Source: Telluria mixta
GTDB lineage: Bacteria; Pseudomonadota; Gammaproteobacteria; Burkholderiales; Burkholderiaceae_D
Assembly: GCF_029223865.1 (NCBI RefSeq)
Contig: NZ_CP119520.1
Location: 4,836,001-4,900,000 of the forward strand
DNA length: 64,000 nt
Direction: 5' to 3'
Part shown: piece by piece, positions 8,782-22,729 of the stretch
How positions within the stretch are numbered: position 1 is the first letter of the stretch
How the letters are laid out: the number at the start of each line of letters is the position of its first letter
The notes under the pieces: model-generated
Told to the model about the DNA's origin: nothing
The model's database searches: none
What the model saw: the letters and a program-made list of their open reading frames with translations, nothing else
Made by a program: the position numbers and the translations under genes

Positions 8782-11097
8782 ATGTCTTCCAGTCCCGTCC
8801 AGACTCCGGCCGCACGCAAGGCCGCGTCGTCGCAGCAGGCGACGCTGGATGCGCTCGCCGGTATCGCGGACACCCATGTCAAGGAACAGCTGACCGCGAT
8901 GACGGGACGCATGGCCGCCGCGCTGGCCGATCTGACCCGCCACGCCGGCGACCCGCAGGACGTCCAGCGGCGCGTGAAGGCGGCCCGCCTGCTGAAGGAC
9001 AATGCGTATGCCTTCTTCCACCTGGCCTCCAGCGCGATCGGCCTGGCGGTCCGCCGCGAACTCGACCGCCTGGCGCCGCAGGCCGCGCCGGCCCGCATGG
9101 CGGCGTCCCTCGACCTCGTGCCGCTGGAAGAAATCGACACCCGCCTCGCACTGGGTGCCCTGGCCCGTCCCTTCGAGATCCGATACGCCGACCAGCTCGC
9201 CACGCTGGCCGTCCGCCTCGGCATGCTGCTTGGGCGCGGCGTGCTGCGTGCCGACAGCAATCCCTTTCGCCCCGACGTCTTCCTCGGGGCCATCGACGAG
9301 GCGTGGCGCGAGTTCGAGCCGGAAACGGATGCCCACGGCCTCATCCAGCCCCTGCTGCGGCCGGACATCGTGTTCGACTTCGCCCCGCTGTTCGACGCCC
9401 TCGTGGCCGCGTTGCGGAAGGAGGGGCAGCCGGGTTCCGTCGACGCTTACCGTATCCAGAAGACGGATGACGGCGCCGCCGCGAAGGCGGCCCGCGCCGG
9501 CCAGCGCGCTGCGCTTGCCGAACAACTGCGCAAGCTGTTCGGCGACGACGGCGGCGAGGATGGCGTCCCGCTGATTCCCGATCTGCCCACTTTGCCGTCC
9601 AGCGGCGGCGGCTGGCGGCCCAGCGGGGCGGGTGCGTTTGCGGCCACGCCGGTCAAGGAGCAGGCCGCGCAACCTGCTGCAGCGGGCTTCGCGGCCCCGT
9701 CCGCAGCAGTTGCTCAATCCGCTGCCCATCCCGGCTGGTCGGCCGCCGTGCAAGGCACGCTGGCCCAGCTCGGCGGCACGGCGCCGCTGCTGGACCTGCT
9801 GGCGCGCATCGAACCGGCGCTCGCGGAAGGGCCGGCGGCCGCCGCCGCGCCGCACAACGTGTTCTACCTGCCGCGCCTGAAGCAGAGCCTGCCCCAGGGC
9901 AGCCTGCCGCGCCGCGACGAACGTACGCTGGACCTGTTGTCGCGCGTGTTCGAGACCGTTTTGCTGGACGACAGTATCCCACCGCGCACGCGCGAACTGC
10001 TGCAACTGTTGCAGGTGCCTGTGCTGAAGGTGGCCCTGCTCGACAAGAATTTTTTCTTCGAGCAAGACCATCCGGCCCGCCGCCTCGTCGACCTGATGTC
10101 GCGCGTCGGCTGGGAGCAGAGAGAGGATGCCGACGACCCGCTGTTCCAGACGATGCGGCGCAGTGTCGAGCGCGTCGGCGCGGCGCAACCGGAGGCATTC
10201 GCCAGCGCCGTCGCGGAGCTGGAAGCGGGCATCGCGGCCGACGAGACGGCGCAGGAAGCCGTGCTCGCCGCGCCCGTCGCCAGCGCGCTGAAGCGGGAAA
10301 AGCACGAGGTCGCAGCGCGCCAGGCGCGTGACGCCGTCGCGCTGCGTGTGAACGCCGGCGACGTCGGCGAGGTCGTCGGCGGCTTTCTCGAACAGCGCTG
10401 GACGACCGTGCTGACCTTCGCCTGGACGATTGAGGATGCGCGCCCAGGCGCCGTCGACAACGCCACCCGCGCCATGGACGACCTGATCTGGAGCGTCAAG
10501 CCGAAGGCCACGCCGGAACAGCGCAAGGCCCTGATCGCCCGGCTGCCGCGTCTGCTCCAGACGCTGAACAAATGGCTGGATGCGATCAAATGGCAGGATG
10601 CCGAGCGCCTGCAATTCTTTGCCCGCCTGGCCGAATACCATGCCGCCATCGTGCGCGCGCCCATCGAGCTGTCGCCCGAACGCCAGCTGGAACTGGCTGC
10701 GCAGGCCGCCCAGCAAGACGCCTTGCGCAAGGTTGAGATGGAAAACGCGGCGGTGGAACAGGCGGCGGCGCGCGCGGCCGAGGTGTCCGCCGTCGACGGC
10801 CTGGAGCGCGGCATGTGGCTCGAATTCCGCGTGGTCGAAGGCGCGCGCAAGGTCAAGCTGGCGTGGGTCAGTCCGCTGCGCACGTTGTTCATCTTTTCCG
10901 GGGCGGGGCGGCGCGAAGCGTTCTCGCTGCCGGCCGACAAGCTGGCCGCGGCCCTGAGCGACGGCAGCGTGCGCGTGCTCGCCATCGACGGCGTCGTGGG
11001 GCAGGTGCTGTCCGACGCGATGGCGCAGGGCGCCGTCAACGACGCATCGATCGCGGCGCCCGTCCGTGTTGGTACGCATCCGGCTGCCGGGTTATAG
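8782..11097 (+). CDS. DUF1631 family protein
   Basis: A large soluble protein of 771 residues from this start. It matches the general pattern of DUF1631 proteins, common in beta- and gammaproteobacteria: an N-terminal helical part, a Pro/Ala-rich variable middle (about residues 275-320) and a conserved C-terminal module with LERGMWLEF and RRLF-like LRTLFIFSGAGRREAFSL. The C-terminal part resembles a small beta-barrel, PilZ-like module. The function is unknown. In-frame starts also exist at 8761 (ATG) and 8752 (TTG); 8782 is preferred because MSSSP gives a usual N terminus, but no ribosome-binding site decides the matter. Confidence 0.8.
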   Translation: MSSSPVQTPAARKAASSQQATLDALAGIADTHVKEQLTAMTGRMAAALADLTRHAGDPQDVQRRVKAARLLKDNAYAFFHLASSAIGLAVRRELDRLAPQAAPARMAASLDLVPLEEIDTRLALGALARPFEIRYADQLATLAVRLGMLLGRGVLRADSNPFRPDVFLGAIDEAWREFEPETDAHGLIQPLLRPDIVFDFAPLFDALVAALRKEGQPGSVDAYRIQKTDDGAAAKAARAGQRAALAEQLRKLFGDDGGEDGVPLIPDLPTLPSSGGGWRPSGAGAFAATPVKEQAAQPAAAGFAAPSAAVAQSAAHPGWSAAVQGTLAQLGGTAPLLDLLARIEPALAEGPAAAAAPHNVFYLPRLKQSLPQGSLPRRDERTLDLLSRVFETVLLDDSIPPRTRELLQLLQVPVLKVALLDKNFFFEQDHPARRLVDLMSRVGWEQREDADDPLFQTMRRSVERVGAAQPEAFASAVAELEAGIAADETAQEAVLAAPVASALKREKHEVAARQARDAVALRVNAGDVGEVVGGFLEQRWTTVLTFAWTIEDARPGAVDNATRAMDDLIWSVKPKATPEQRKALIARLPRLLQTLNKWLDAIKWQDAERLQFFARLAEYHAAIVRAPIELSPERQLELAAQAAQQDALRKVEMENAAVEQAAARAAEVSAVDGLERGMWLEFRVVEGARKVKLAWVSPLRTLFIFSGAGRREAFSLPADKLAAALSDGSVRVLAIDGVVGQVLSDAMAQGAVNDASIAAPVRVGTHPAAGL

Positions 11098-11128
11098 TCG
11101 AGCCGTCCCGGTTCCTCATCCCCAAAAC

Positions 11129-11797
11129 ATGCTCTGGTGGTCCCATCTCTCGGCGCTGGGCGGCCTCAACGTCACGGCGCTGCTCGCCGTCGGCGTGGCG
11201 GCCTGGCTCGTCGGTGCGCGTTGCTGGCGCCTGGCGCTCGTCTGGTGCGGCGTGTTCGGCGGCGCGCTGCTCGTGGCGGCCGCGAGCCAGGTCGCATTCA
11301 TCGGTTGGGGCATCGGCATCCGTTCGCTGTCGTTCACGGGCTTTTCCGGCCATGCGGCGCGGGCTGCGGCCGTGTTTCCCGTTGCCTTGTTCCTGCTGGT
11401 GGAGCGCGGTTCGCCGCGCCTGCGCCGGGGCTCGGTGGCGGCCGGCAGCCTGCTCGCGGTGGCGGTCGCGCTGGCGCGGGTGCAGGTCGGCGCCCATTCC
11501 GCCAGCGAAGCGCTGTCCGGCTGCGTACTCGGCCTGGGCGCGGCCGCGCTGTTCCTCGCGCGTGCCAGGGCCGCGCAGGACTGCTCGCCGCAGCCGCTGC
11601 TGCTGGGCCTGCTCGCGGCGACGATCCTGCTGCCGCGCGCCGATCCCGCATATTCCCACCAGTGGCTGACGGCCGCCGCGCTGAAACTGTCCGGGCGCGA
11701 CCGGGTCTACCTGCGTAACGACTGGCAGCCGGCGCAGGGGCCGTACGTCCCGCCATGCGCGCCGGCCCGCGTACGATTCAGCATCCTCTGTACCTGA
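11129..11797 (+). CDS. PAP2 superfamily-like membrane protein
   Basis: A 222-residue protein with about six hydrophobic segments. Two of the three PAP2 phosphatase signatures are visible: SGH at about residues 73-75 (FTGFSGHAAR) and Arg117-x5-His123 (ARVQVGAHSASE). The first signature (K-x6-R-P) is not clear; the region before SGH reads GIGIRSL. It may be a divergent lipid or isoprenyl phosphatase. A GTG start at 11066 overlapping the previous gene is also possible, but the ATG at 11129 begins with the first membrane segment. No strong ribosome-binding site is seen. Confidence 0.65.
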   Translation: MLWWSHLSALGGLNVTALLAVGVAAWLVGARCWRLALVWCGVFGGALLVAAASQVAFIGWGIGIRSLSFTGFSGHAARAAAVFPVALFLLVERGSPRLRRGSVAAGSLLAVAVALARVQVGAHSASEALSGCVLGLGAAALFLARARAAQDCSPQPLLLGLLAATILLPRADPAYSHQWLTAAALKLSGRDRVYLRNDWQPAQGPYVPPCAPARVRFSILCT

Positions 11798-11844
11798 CCC
11801 CGCGCGCGCGACGGCTAAAACTTGGCCGAAAAGCAAGGCGCAGA

Positions 11845-11853
11845 TGGTATGAT
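11845..11853 (+). promoter_or_regulatory. Extended -10 promoter candidate for smc
   Basis: TGG TATGAT (TGG 11845-11847, TATGAT 11848-11853) fits an extended -10 element 39 bases before the smc GTG. A TTGGCC lies 20 bases upstream, too far for a standard -35. It is the only good candidate between the PAP2-like gene and smc. Confidence 0.45.
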
Positions 11854-11891
11854 GCAGCCTTTATCGACTTCTCCCCATACCGTAAGCGAAC

Positions 11892-14800
11892 GTGCGTCTA
11901 TCCTCCATCAAATTGTCGGGATTTAAGTCTTTCGTCGATCCCACCAATTTCCAGGTGCCGGGGCAACTGGTCGGCGTGGTCGGCCCGAACGGATGCGGCA
12001 AATCGAACATCATCGATGCCGTACGGTGGGTGCTGGGCGAATCGAAAGCGTCCGAGCTGCGCGGCGAGTCGATGCAGGACGTGATCTTCAACGGGTCCAC
12101 CAACCGCAAGCCGGCCGGGCGCGCGTCCGTCGAACTCGTGTTCGACAACAGCGCGGGCAAGGCGGCCGGGCAGTGGAGCCAGTACGCCGAGATCGCCGTC
12201 AAGCGCACGCTCACGCGCGACGGCACGTCGACCTATTACATCAACGGCCAGCCCGTGCGCCGGCGCGACATCCAGGACATCTTCCTCGGCACGGGCCTGG
12301 GGCCACGCGCCTACGCCATCATCGGCCAGGGCATGATTTCGCGCATCATCGAATCGCGTCCGGAAGAGCTGCGCGTCTTCCTCGAAGAAGCGGCCGGGGT
12401 CTCGAAATACAAGGAGCGCCGCCGCGAGACGGAAAACCGGCTGTCGGACACGCGCGAGAACCTGCTGCGCGTCGAAGACATCCTGCGCGAGCTGAACGCC
12501 AACCTGGAAAAGCTGGAAGCGCAGGCCGCCGTCGCCAACCGCTTCCACCAGCTGCAGGCCGACCAGGAAGAGAAGCAGAAGCTGCTGTGGCTCCTGCGCC
12601 GCAACGAGGCCAAGGCCGAGCAGCTGCGCTGGTTCCAGGAGATGGAGCAGGCGCAGACCGGGCTGGAAGAACAGAATGCCAGGCTGCGCAACCTGGAACT
12701 GGACCTCGAGCGCATGCGCCAGGCGCACTACGAGACGGGCGACCGCCTGCACGTCGCGCAGGGCGCGCTGTACCAGACCAATTCCGAGATCGGCAGCCTG
12801 GAAGCGCAGATCAAGTTCGTCGTCGAGTCGCGCACCCGCCTGCAGAACCAGATCGGGACGCTCACGGCCCAGCGCGAGCAATGGCTGAACCAGGCCAACG
12901 AGACGCAGGAGCAGATCGAGGAAGCCGAGTTCCGCCTCGAGGAACTGGCCGCGCGCGTGGAAGGCGCGCAGATCGCGGCGGAGGTGCAGAACGAGCGCCT
13001 GCCGGACCTGGAAGCGGCGTGGCGCGAGGCGCAGAACAAGTCGACGGAGTCGCGCGCGCGCATCATGCAGATCCAGCAGCGCATCGAGCTGTCGTCCGCG
13101 CACCAGCGCAACGCGTCGAACATCCTCGCGAGCCTGGCCACGCGGCGCGAGCGCCTGCAGCAGGAACGCGGCGGACTCAATCTGCCGGACGCCGGCCACC
13201 TCGACAACCTGCGCATGCAGCTGGAAGAAAAGCAGCTGCAGCTGGAAGAACAGAACCTGATGCTGGAAGAGGCGGCGAGCCGCCAGGAAGCCGTCGAGCA
13301 GGAGCGGCGCGAGGCGCATGCGCAGGTCCAGCAGGAGACGGCGTCCAACGCCAAGCTGGAAGCGCGGCTCACGGCGCTGCGCCAGCTGCAGGAGCGCGTG
13401 CAGACGCAGGGCAAGGTGCAGCCGTGGCTGCAGAAGCACGAACTGGATAAACTGCCGCGCCTGTGGCAGAAGCTGGATATCGAGACGGGCTGGGAAACGG
13501 CGCTGGAATCCGTGCTGCGCGAGCGCACGGGCGCGTTGGAAGTGTCGAACCTCGACTGGGCGCGCGGTTTCTTCGGCGATGCGCCGCCGGCCCGGCTGGC
13601 GCTGTATTCGCCGGCGCCGGGCAGCGCGGGTGCGCAGGATCATCATGGATTAAAACCCTTCGCGAGCCTCCTCAAGCTGAACGACCCGGGCCTGCGCGGC
13701 CTGCTGGACGACTGGCTGACCGGCGTGTACGCGGCCGACGATCCGGGCACGGCGCTCGCGCAGCGCGGCAAGCTCCCGCAGGGCGGCTGCTTCGTCACGC
13801 CGCAGGGCCATATGGTGACGGCATCGAGCGTGCGCTTCTACGCGGCCGACGCCGAGCAGGACGGCGTGCTCGCGCGCCAGCACGAGATCGACAACATCGG
13901 CAAGCAGTTGCGCGCGCAGGCCCTGCTGCTGGACGAGGCCCGCACGCGCGCGACCCGCGCCGACGCCGCCGTGTCCGACCTGCAGCGCCGCCTGCAGGAA
14001 GGCCGCCAGAAGGTCGCCACCTTGCAGCGCGAAGTGCATGCGCTGCAGATCGACGTGGTGAAACAGGCCGAGGTCGAGTCGCGCTTCAACCAGCGCAGTG
14101 GCCAGATCGCGGCGGACCTCGACGAGATCGCCGCGCAGGAAGCGGAGCAGCGACAGGCGAAGGCCGAGGCGGAAGCGCAGTTCGAAGAGCTGGACATGGA
14201 ACTGGCCGAGCTGCAGGGCGCGCACGAGGATGGCCAGGTCGAGTTCCAGGAACAGGAACGCGTGCTGGCCGAAGCGCGCAACCGCCTGCGCGACCTGGAA
14301 CGCGCCGCGCAGGAAGCCGTGTTCGCGGAAAAGACGCAGCGCACGCGCATCGAGGAATTGCGCCGCACGATCGCGACGGCCAACCAGCAGGCCGCGCAAG
14401 TCCTGGAAAGCATCGGCGCCGGCAAGCTGGAACTGGAAGCGCTGGAATCCGGCGCGGCGGCGGAAGGCTTGCAGGACCTGCTGGCGCGCCGCACGGAACA
14501 GGAAAAGGCGCTGGCCGATGCGCGCCACGAACTGGACCAGCTCACGCAGCAGCTGCGCGCGGCGGAAGAAGCGCGCATGGCGGCGGAGCGCGGCCTGCAG
14601 CCGCAGCGCGAGCGCATCACCGAGATGCAACTGAAGGAACAGGCCGCGCGCCTGAACCAGGAACAGTTCGCGGAAGCCCTGTCGGCCACGGGTGCCGACG
14701 AGGCGGCGCTGTCGGAAAAGCTCGATCCGGAGCTGAAGCCGGCGTACCTGCAGGGCGAGGTCACGCGCCTGACGAACGCCATCGCGTCCCTCGGTGCCGT

Positions 14801-15412
14801 CAACCTCGCGGCGGTGGAAGAGCTGGCGCAGGCGACGGAGAGGAAACGCTTCCTCGATGCGCAGAACAACGACCTGCTGGAGGCGATCAGCACGCTGGAA
14901 GGCGCGATCTCGCGCATCGACCGCGAATCGCGCGACCTGCTGCAGGACACCTTCGACCGCGTCAACCTGCATTTCTCGGAACTGTTCCCGATCCTGTTCG
15001 GCGGCGGGCAGGCCAAGCTCGTGATGACCGGGGACGAGATCCTCGACTCGGGCGTGCAGGTGATGGCCCAGCCGCCCGGCAAGAAGAACGCGACGATCCA
15101 TTTGCTGTCCGGCGGCGAGAAGGCGCTGACGGCGACGGCGCTCGTGTTCTCGATGTTCCGCCTGAACCCGGCGCCATTCTGCCTCCTCGACGAGGTCGAC
15201 GCGCCGCTGGACGACGCCAATACCGAGCGCTTCTGCCGCATGGTGAAGCGCATGTCGGACCATACCCAATTCCTCTTCATCTCGCACAACAAGATCGCGA
15301 TGGAGATGGCCAACCAACTGATCGGTGTGACGATGCAGGAGCAGGGCGTGTCGCGCATCGTGGCGGTGGACATGGAGTCCGCCGCGAATTTCGCTACTGA
15401 GGCACAAGCAGC

Positions 15413-15416
<4 letters not shown>
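11892..15416 (+). CDS. smc: Chromosome partition protein SMC
   Basis: SMC is the ATPase of the condensin complex that compacts and segregates the chromosome together with ScpA and ScpB. The 1174-residue protein has the full architecture: Walker A GPNGCGKS at 31-38, long coiled coils with Ala/Glu/Gln/Arg-rich heptads, a central hinge (about residues 500-650), and the C-terminal signature LSGGEKAL with Walker B FCLLDEVDAPLDDAN. Translation starts at GTG 11892, which gives the family N terminus MRLSSIKLSGFKSF. Its stop overlaps the zipA start (ATGA), indicating translational coupling. Confidence 0.98.
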
Positions 15417-18941
<3,525 letters not shown>

Positions 18942-18958
18942 TCAGACGGAGCTTCACA

Positions 18959-19849
18959 ATGACCGCAATCAAGAAAGCCGTATTTCCTGTCGCCGGCCTC
19001 GGCAGCCGCTTCCTGCCGGCCACCAAGGCGCAGCCGAAGGAAATGCTGCCCATCGTCGACAAGCCGCTGATCCAGTACGCGGTCGAGGAAGCGGTGGCCG
19101 CCGGCATCACGGAACTCGTGTTCATCACCGGCCGCAACAAGCGCGCCATCGAAGACCATTTCGACAAGGCCTACGAGCTGGAATCGGAGCTGGAAGCGGC
19201 CGGCAAGGAGGAACTCCTGAAGCTCGTGCGCCAGGTCATTCCGAAGAACGTCAACTGCATCTACATCCGCCAGCCGGCCGCGCTGGGCCTGGGCCACGCC
19301 GTGCTGTGCGCCCGTCCCGTGATCGGCAACGAGCCGTTCGCCGTGCTGCTCGCGGACGACTTCATGGACACGGCCGACGGCCACAAGCCGGTGCTGGCGC
19401 AGATGACGGACCTGTACGCGTACGAGAAGTGCAGCGTGCTCGCCGTGCAGGACGTGCCGCGCGCGAACACCCGGCAGTACGGCATCGTCAGCGCGCGCGC
19501 CTATCGTCCGGACCTGGAACTGGTCTCCGGCATCATCGAGAAACCGAAACCCGAAGACGCCCCGTCGACGCTGGCCGTCGTGGGCCGCTACGTGCTGTCC
19601 GGCGCCATCTTCGAACACCTGGAAAACCTGGGCACCGGTGCGGGCGGCGAGATCCAGCTGACCGACGGCATCGCCTCGCTGATGTCGCGCGAACGCGTCC
19701 TGGCGTACCGCTATGCCGGCACGCGCTACGACTGCGGCTCCAAGCTGGGCTACCTGAAGGCCACGGCCGCCATCGGCATGAAGCACCCGGAGACGGCCGA
19801 AGGCTACCGCGAATTCCTCACGCACCTGTGCGCGGACCTGCCGAAATGA
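18959..19849 (+). CDS. galU: UTP-glucose-1-phosphate uridylyltransferase
   Basis: GalU makes UDP-glucose from UTP and glucose-1-phosphate, a precursor for LPS core and exopolysaccharide. The 296-residue protein carries the nucleotidyltransferase signature [19 protein letters not shown] and the sugar-phosphate region [13 protein letters not shown], and ends near the usual length. The ATG at 18959 has GACGGAG upstream. The gene starts 17 bases after ligA and overlaps def by four bases (ATGA). Confidence 0.97.
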   Translation: MTAIKKAVFPVAGLGSRFLPATKAQPKEMLPIVDKPLIQYAVEEAVAAGITELVFITGRNKRAIEDHFDKAYELESELEAAGKEELLKLVRQVIPKNVNCIYIRQPAALGLGHAVLCARPVIGNEPFAVLLADDFMDTADGHKPVLAQMTDLYAYEKCSVLAVQDVPRANTRQYGIVSARAYRPDLELVSGIIEKPKPEDAPSTLAVVGRYVLSGAIFEHLENLGTGAGGEIQLTDGIASLMSRERVLAYRYAGTRYDCGSKLGYLKATAAIGMKHPETAEGYREFLTHLCADLPK

Positions 19850-20382
19850 CGATCCGCGAGATTCTCAGGATGGGCGACCCGCGCCTGCTGCGCGTGGCGG
19901 AGCCCGTGCGCGCGTTCGACACGCCCGAACTGCACGCACTCGTTGCCGACATGTTCGAGACGATGCACGCCGTCGACGGCGCCGGCCTGGCCGCGCCGCA
20001 GATCGGCGTCAACCTGCAGCTGGTGATCTTCGGCTTCGGCAAGAACCAGCGCTACCCGGACGCGCCCGCCGTGCTGGAGACGGTGCTCATCAACCCGGTG
20101 CTCAAGCCTTTGTCCGACGAGATGGAAGAGGGCTTCGAAGGCTGCCTGTCCGTCCCGGGCCTGCGCGGCAGCGTGCCGCGCTACACGCGCCTGCATTACG
20201 AGGGCGTGGACCAGTACGGCAACCCGATCAGCCGCGACGTGGACGGCTTCCATGCGCGCGTCGTGCAGCACGAAGTGGATCACCTGCTCGGCATCCTGTA
20301 CCCGATGCGGATCCGCGACTTTACCCGCTTCGGTTTCACGGAAGTGATGTTCCCCGACCTCGATCCGAAGGCCGACGATTGA
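19846..20382 (+). CDS. def: Peptide deformylase
   Basis: This metalloenzyme removes the N-formyl group from nascent proteins. All three motifs are present in the 178-residue product: [18 protein letters not shown] and QHEVDHLLG. The start overlaps the galU stop, so the two are coupled. It is not next to fmt, so this may be a second deformylase of the genome. It overlaps the next gene by four bases (TTGA). Confidence 0.95.
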   Translation: MTIREILRMGDPRLLRVAEPVRAFDTPELHALVADMFETMHAVDGAGLAAPQIGVNLQLVIFGFGKNQRYPDAPAVLETVLINPVLKPLSDEMEEGFEGCLSVPGLRGSVPRYTRLHYEGVDQYGNPISRDVDGFHARVVQHEVDHLLGILYPMRIRDFTRFGFTEVMFPDLDPKADD

Positions 20383-20861
20383 AAACGCATTATGTAGGCG
20401 CTTTGTTGGCGCTGCTGAGCGCCGGCGCGCATGCCGATGACCTGTTCACGAAGATCGACGCGGACCCGAAGCGCGAGCTGTGGATCGACAGCGGCTTCGC
20501 GACTTACCACTTCGACCGCGACAAGAACCTCAACGGCGGCAACCGCGGCCTCGGCGTCGAATACCGCTTCTCGGGCACGATGGCGGCGGCGGCAGGGCGC
20601 TTCGTCAACAGCGACAGGATGTATTCGAATTACGTCGGCGTGCTGTGGCAGCCGTATGCGCTGGGCCCCGTGCGCCTCGGCGCGGCGATCGCGGCGTTCG
20701 ACGGGTATCCGAAGATGCGCGACCGCGGCTGGTTCCCGGCCGTCGTGCCCACGTTCACGTACGAGTACCAGCGCGTGGGCGTGAACGTCGGCGTGATCCC
20801 GTCGTACAAGGATCGCCTGTACGGCGGGATTTCCGTGCAGTTGAAGGTCAAATTATTTTGA
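20379..20861 (+). CDS. Small exported protein, predicted outer-membrane beta-barrel
   Basis: A 160-residue protein with an N-terminal signal peptide ([19 protein letters not shown], cleavage after AHA). The rest consists of alternating short beta-strand-like stretches rich in Gly and Tyr ([52 protein letters not shown]), suggesting a small outer-membrane barrel, perhaps PagP-like in shape. No enzymatic motif is recognised. The start is a TTG overlapping the def stop, a coupling that would link it to galU-def. It overlaps the end of the next gene by nine bases, tail to tail. Confidence 0.6.
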   Translation: MKTHYVGALLALLSAGAHADDLFTKIDADPKRELWIDSGFATYHFDRDKNLNGGNRGLGVEYRFSGTMAAAAGRFVNSDRMYSNYVGVLWQPYALGPVRLGAAIAAFDGYPKMRDRGWFPAVVPTFTYEYQRVGVNVGVIPSYKDRLYGGISVQLKVKLF

Positions 20862-22637
20862 CGTCGGTGGATACGGCGATTTCCCGCCGTCGGCGATGAA
20901 CGTATCGATCCGCGCCTTCAGCACGGGCAGCGGCACGGACCCCAGCTGCAGCACCGTGTCGTGGAACGCGCGGATGTCGAATTTGTCGCCCAGCGCCGCC
21001 TCGGCCTTCCGGCGCGACTCGATGATCGCCATCTCGCCCAGGTAGTACGACAGCGCCTGGCCCGGCCAGGAGATGTAGCGGTCGACCTCCGTCTGGATCT
21101 CGTGGTCGGACAGCGCCGTGTTGTCGTGCATGTAGGCCTGCGCCTGCTCGCGCGTCCAGCCCAGCGCGTGGATGCCCGTGTCGACGACGAGGCGGGACGC
21201 GCGCCACGCCTGGTAGCTCAGCATGCCGAACGTTTCGTACGGCGTCTCGTACATCCCCATTTCGCTGCCCAGTCGTTCGCAATACAGCGCCCAGCCTTCG
21301 CCGTATGCCGAGATGTAGGCGCGGCGGAACGGCGGCACGCCCTGCTGTTCCAGCGCCACCGGCATCTGGAACGCGTGGCCCGGCGCCGATTCGTGCAGGG
21401 TCAGCGCGGGGAGGCTGTACAGCGCGCGCGCCGGCAGGTTGTACGTGTTGACGAGGTAGATGCCCGGACCGCCGCGCGCCGACGTGTAGTACGGCGCCTG
21501 GTCCGGCGGCACGGGCACGATGGCGAAGCGGCGGCGCGGCAGGTACCCGAAATACTGGTCGGCCTTGCCGTCGAATTTCTTGGAAATCCACGCGGCGCGC
21601 ATCAAGAGTTCTTCCGGCGTCTTCGCATAGAACTGCGGGTCGCTGCGCAGGAAGGCGAGGAAGGCGGGCAGGTCGCCCTTGAAGCCGGCTTTTTCCCTGG
21701 TCTGCTGCATCTCGGCGCGGATCTTCGCCATCTCGCTCAGGCCGATCTGGTGGATCTGCTGCGCGGTCATGTCCGTCGTCGTGTACTCGACGATCTTCGA
21801 CTGGTAGTACGCCTTCCCGTCCGGCAGGCGCTCCGCCGCGAGCGTGGTGCGCGCCTTCGGCACGTACTCGTCGCGGAAGAATTGCAGGGCTTTCGCGTAC
21901 GCGGGCTTCACGGCGCTCTCGATCAGCGCGATGCCCTGCGTGCGCAGGCGCGTCTGCTCGTCCATGGAGATCGTCGCGGGCATCTCCTTGAACGGCGTGT
22001 ACCAGACCGTGTCTTCCGGCGACTTGGCGTTGACGATGTTGAGGAGCGGCGCGTCGCGGCCGGCCAGGGTCACCTGCGGCGGCGTGAAGCCGCGTGCGAG
22101 ACCGGCGCGCATATTGTCCAGTTCTTCGTCGAAGTAGCGGGGCAGGTCGGCCAGCTGGGCGAGGTAGGCGCGGTATTCCTCCGCATTCTTCAGCGGGCGG
22201 CGCGCGATGTAGGCGATGTCGGACCAGAACGCGCTGTCCGCGTTCACCGGCTGCTCGTATTCGCGGAAGCGCTGCGCCGCGACGAACGCGGCGATCTGGG
22301 CGCGGTACACGGCATAGTTGATCTGCTCGGCGCGCGACAGGTCCGCCGCGCGGATGCCGTCCAGCCGGCGCAGCACGCCTTCCCACATCGCCAGGCGCGC
22401 GGCCTGCGTGCTTGCGTCGACCTTCGGCAGCGCGTCGCGGACATCGCGCGGTTCGTCTTCCTCCCACGCGAGCCGCTGCTTGATCCTCCATTGCCACTCG
22501 GCCTTGTAGATGGCCTGGAAGCGCGCATCGGCTTGCGCGGTCGCCTTGGCGGCGACCGGCGCGGCGACGGCGGCTGCAGGCGCGAACAGCGTCGAGAGGG
22601 CGAGTGAAAGGGCGGCGGCGAGCAAGGTCTGCTTCAT
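20853..22637 (-). CDS. DUF885 family exported metallopeptidase
   Basis: A 594-residue protein with a signal peptide (MKQTLLAAALSLALSTLF, cleaved around residue 25). It belongs to DUF885, a family of zinc peptidases. The metal-binding HEXXH appears as HESAPGH in ALTLHESAPGHAFQ, followed by YGEGWALYCERLG, which supplies the third ligand. The product is probably periplasmic, with unknown substrate. The start at 22637 is preceded by CAGGA. It lies 92 bases after the M28 peptidase gene on the same strand. Confidence 0.88.
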   Translation of the reverse strand: MKQTLLAAALSLALSTLFAPAAAVAAPVAAKATAQADARFQAIYKAEWQWRIKQRLAWEEDEPRDVRDALPKVDASTQAARLAMWEGVLRRLDGIRAADLSRAEQINYAVYRAQIAAFVAAQRFREYEQPVNADSAFWSDIAYIARRPLKNAEEYRAYLAQLADLPRYFDEELDNMRAGLARGFTPPQVTLAGRDAPLLNIVNAKSPEDTVWYTPFKEMPATISMDEQTRLRTQGIALIESAVKPAYAKALQFFRDEYVPKARTTLAAERLPDGKAYYQSKIVEYTTTDMTAQQIHQIGLSEMAKIRAEMQQTREKAGFKGDLPAFLAFLRSDPQFYAKTPEELLMRAAWISKKFDGKADQYFGYLPRRRFAIVPVPPDQAPYYTSARGGPGIYLVNTYNLPARALYSLPALTLHESAPGHAFQMPVALEQQGVPPFRRAYISAYGEGWALYCERLGSEMGMYETPYETFGMLSYQAWRASRLVVDTGIHALGWTREQAQAYMHDNTALSDHEIQTEVDRYISWPGQALSYYLGEMAIIESRRKAEAALGDKFDIRAFHDTVLQLGSVPLPVLKARIDTFIADGGKSPYPPTSK

Positions 22638-22729
22638 GGTGGTCCTGTGGTCGAGGTGTCGTGAGCGGAGGCAGGGTATTGCCTCAGCTCACGATATTAC
22701 CCGGCAGATTCACCAGAAGCCAGTCTTGC

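Noticed and set aside
11898..15407. Long minus-strand frames opposite smc
   Set aside because: They mirror the coiled-coil codons of smc and give Leu/Arg/Gln-rich sequence without any recognisable domain.
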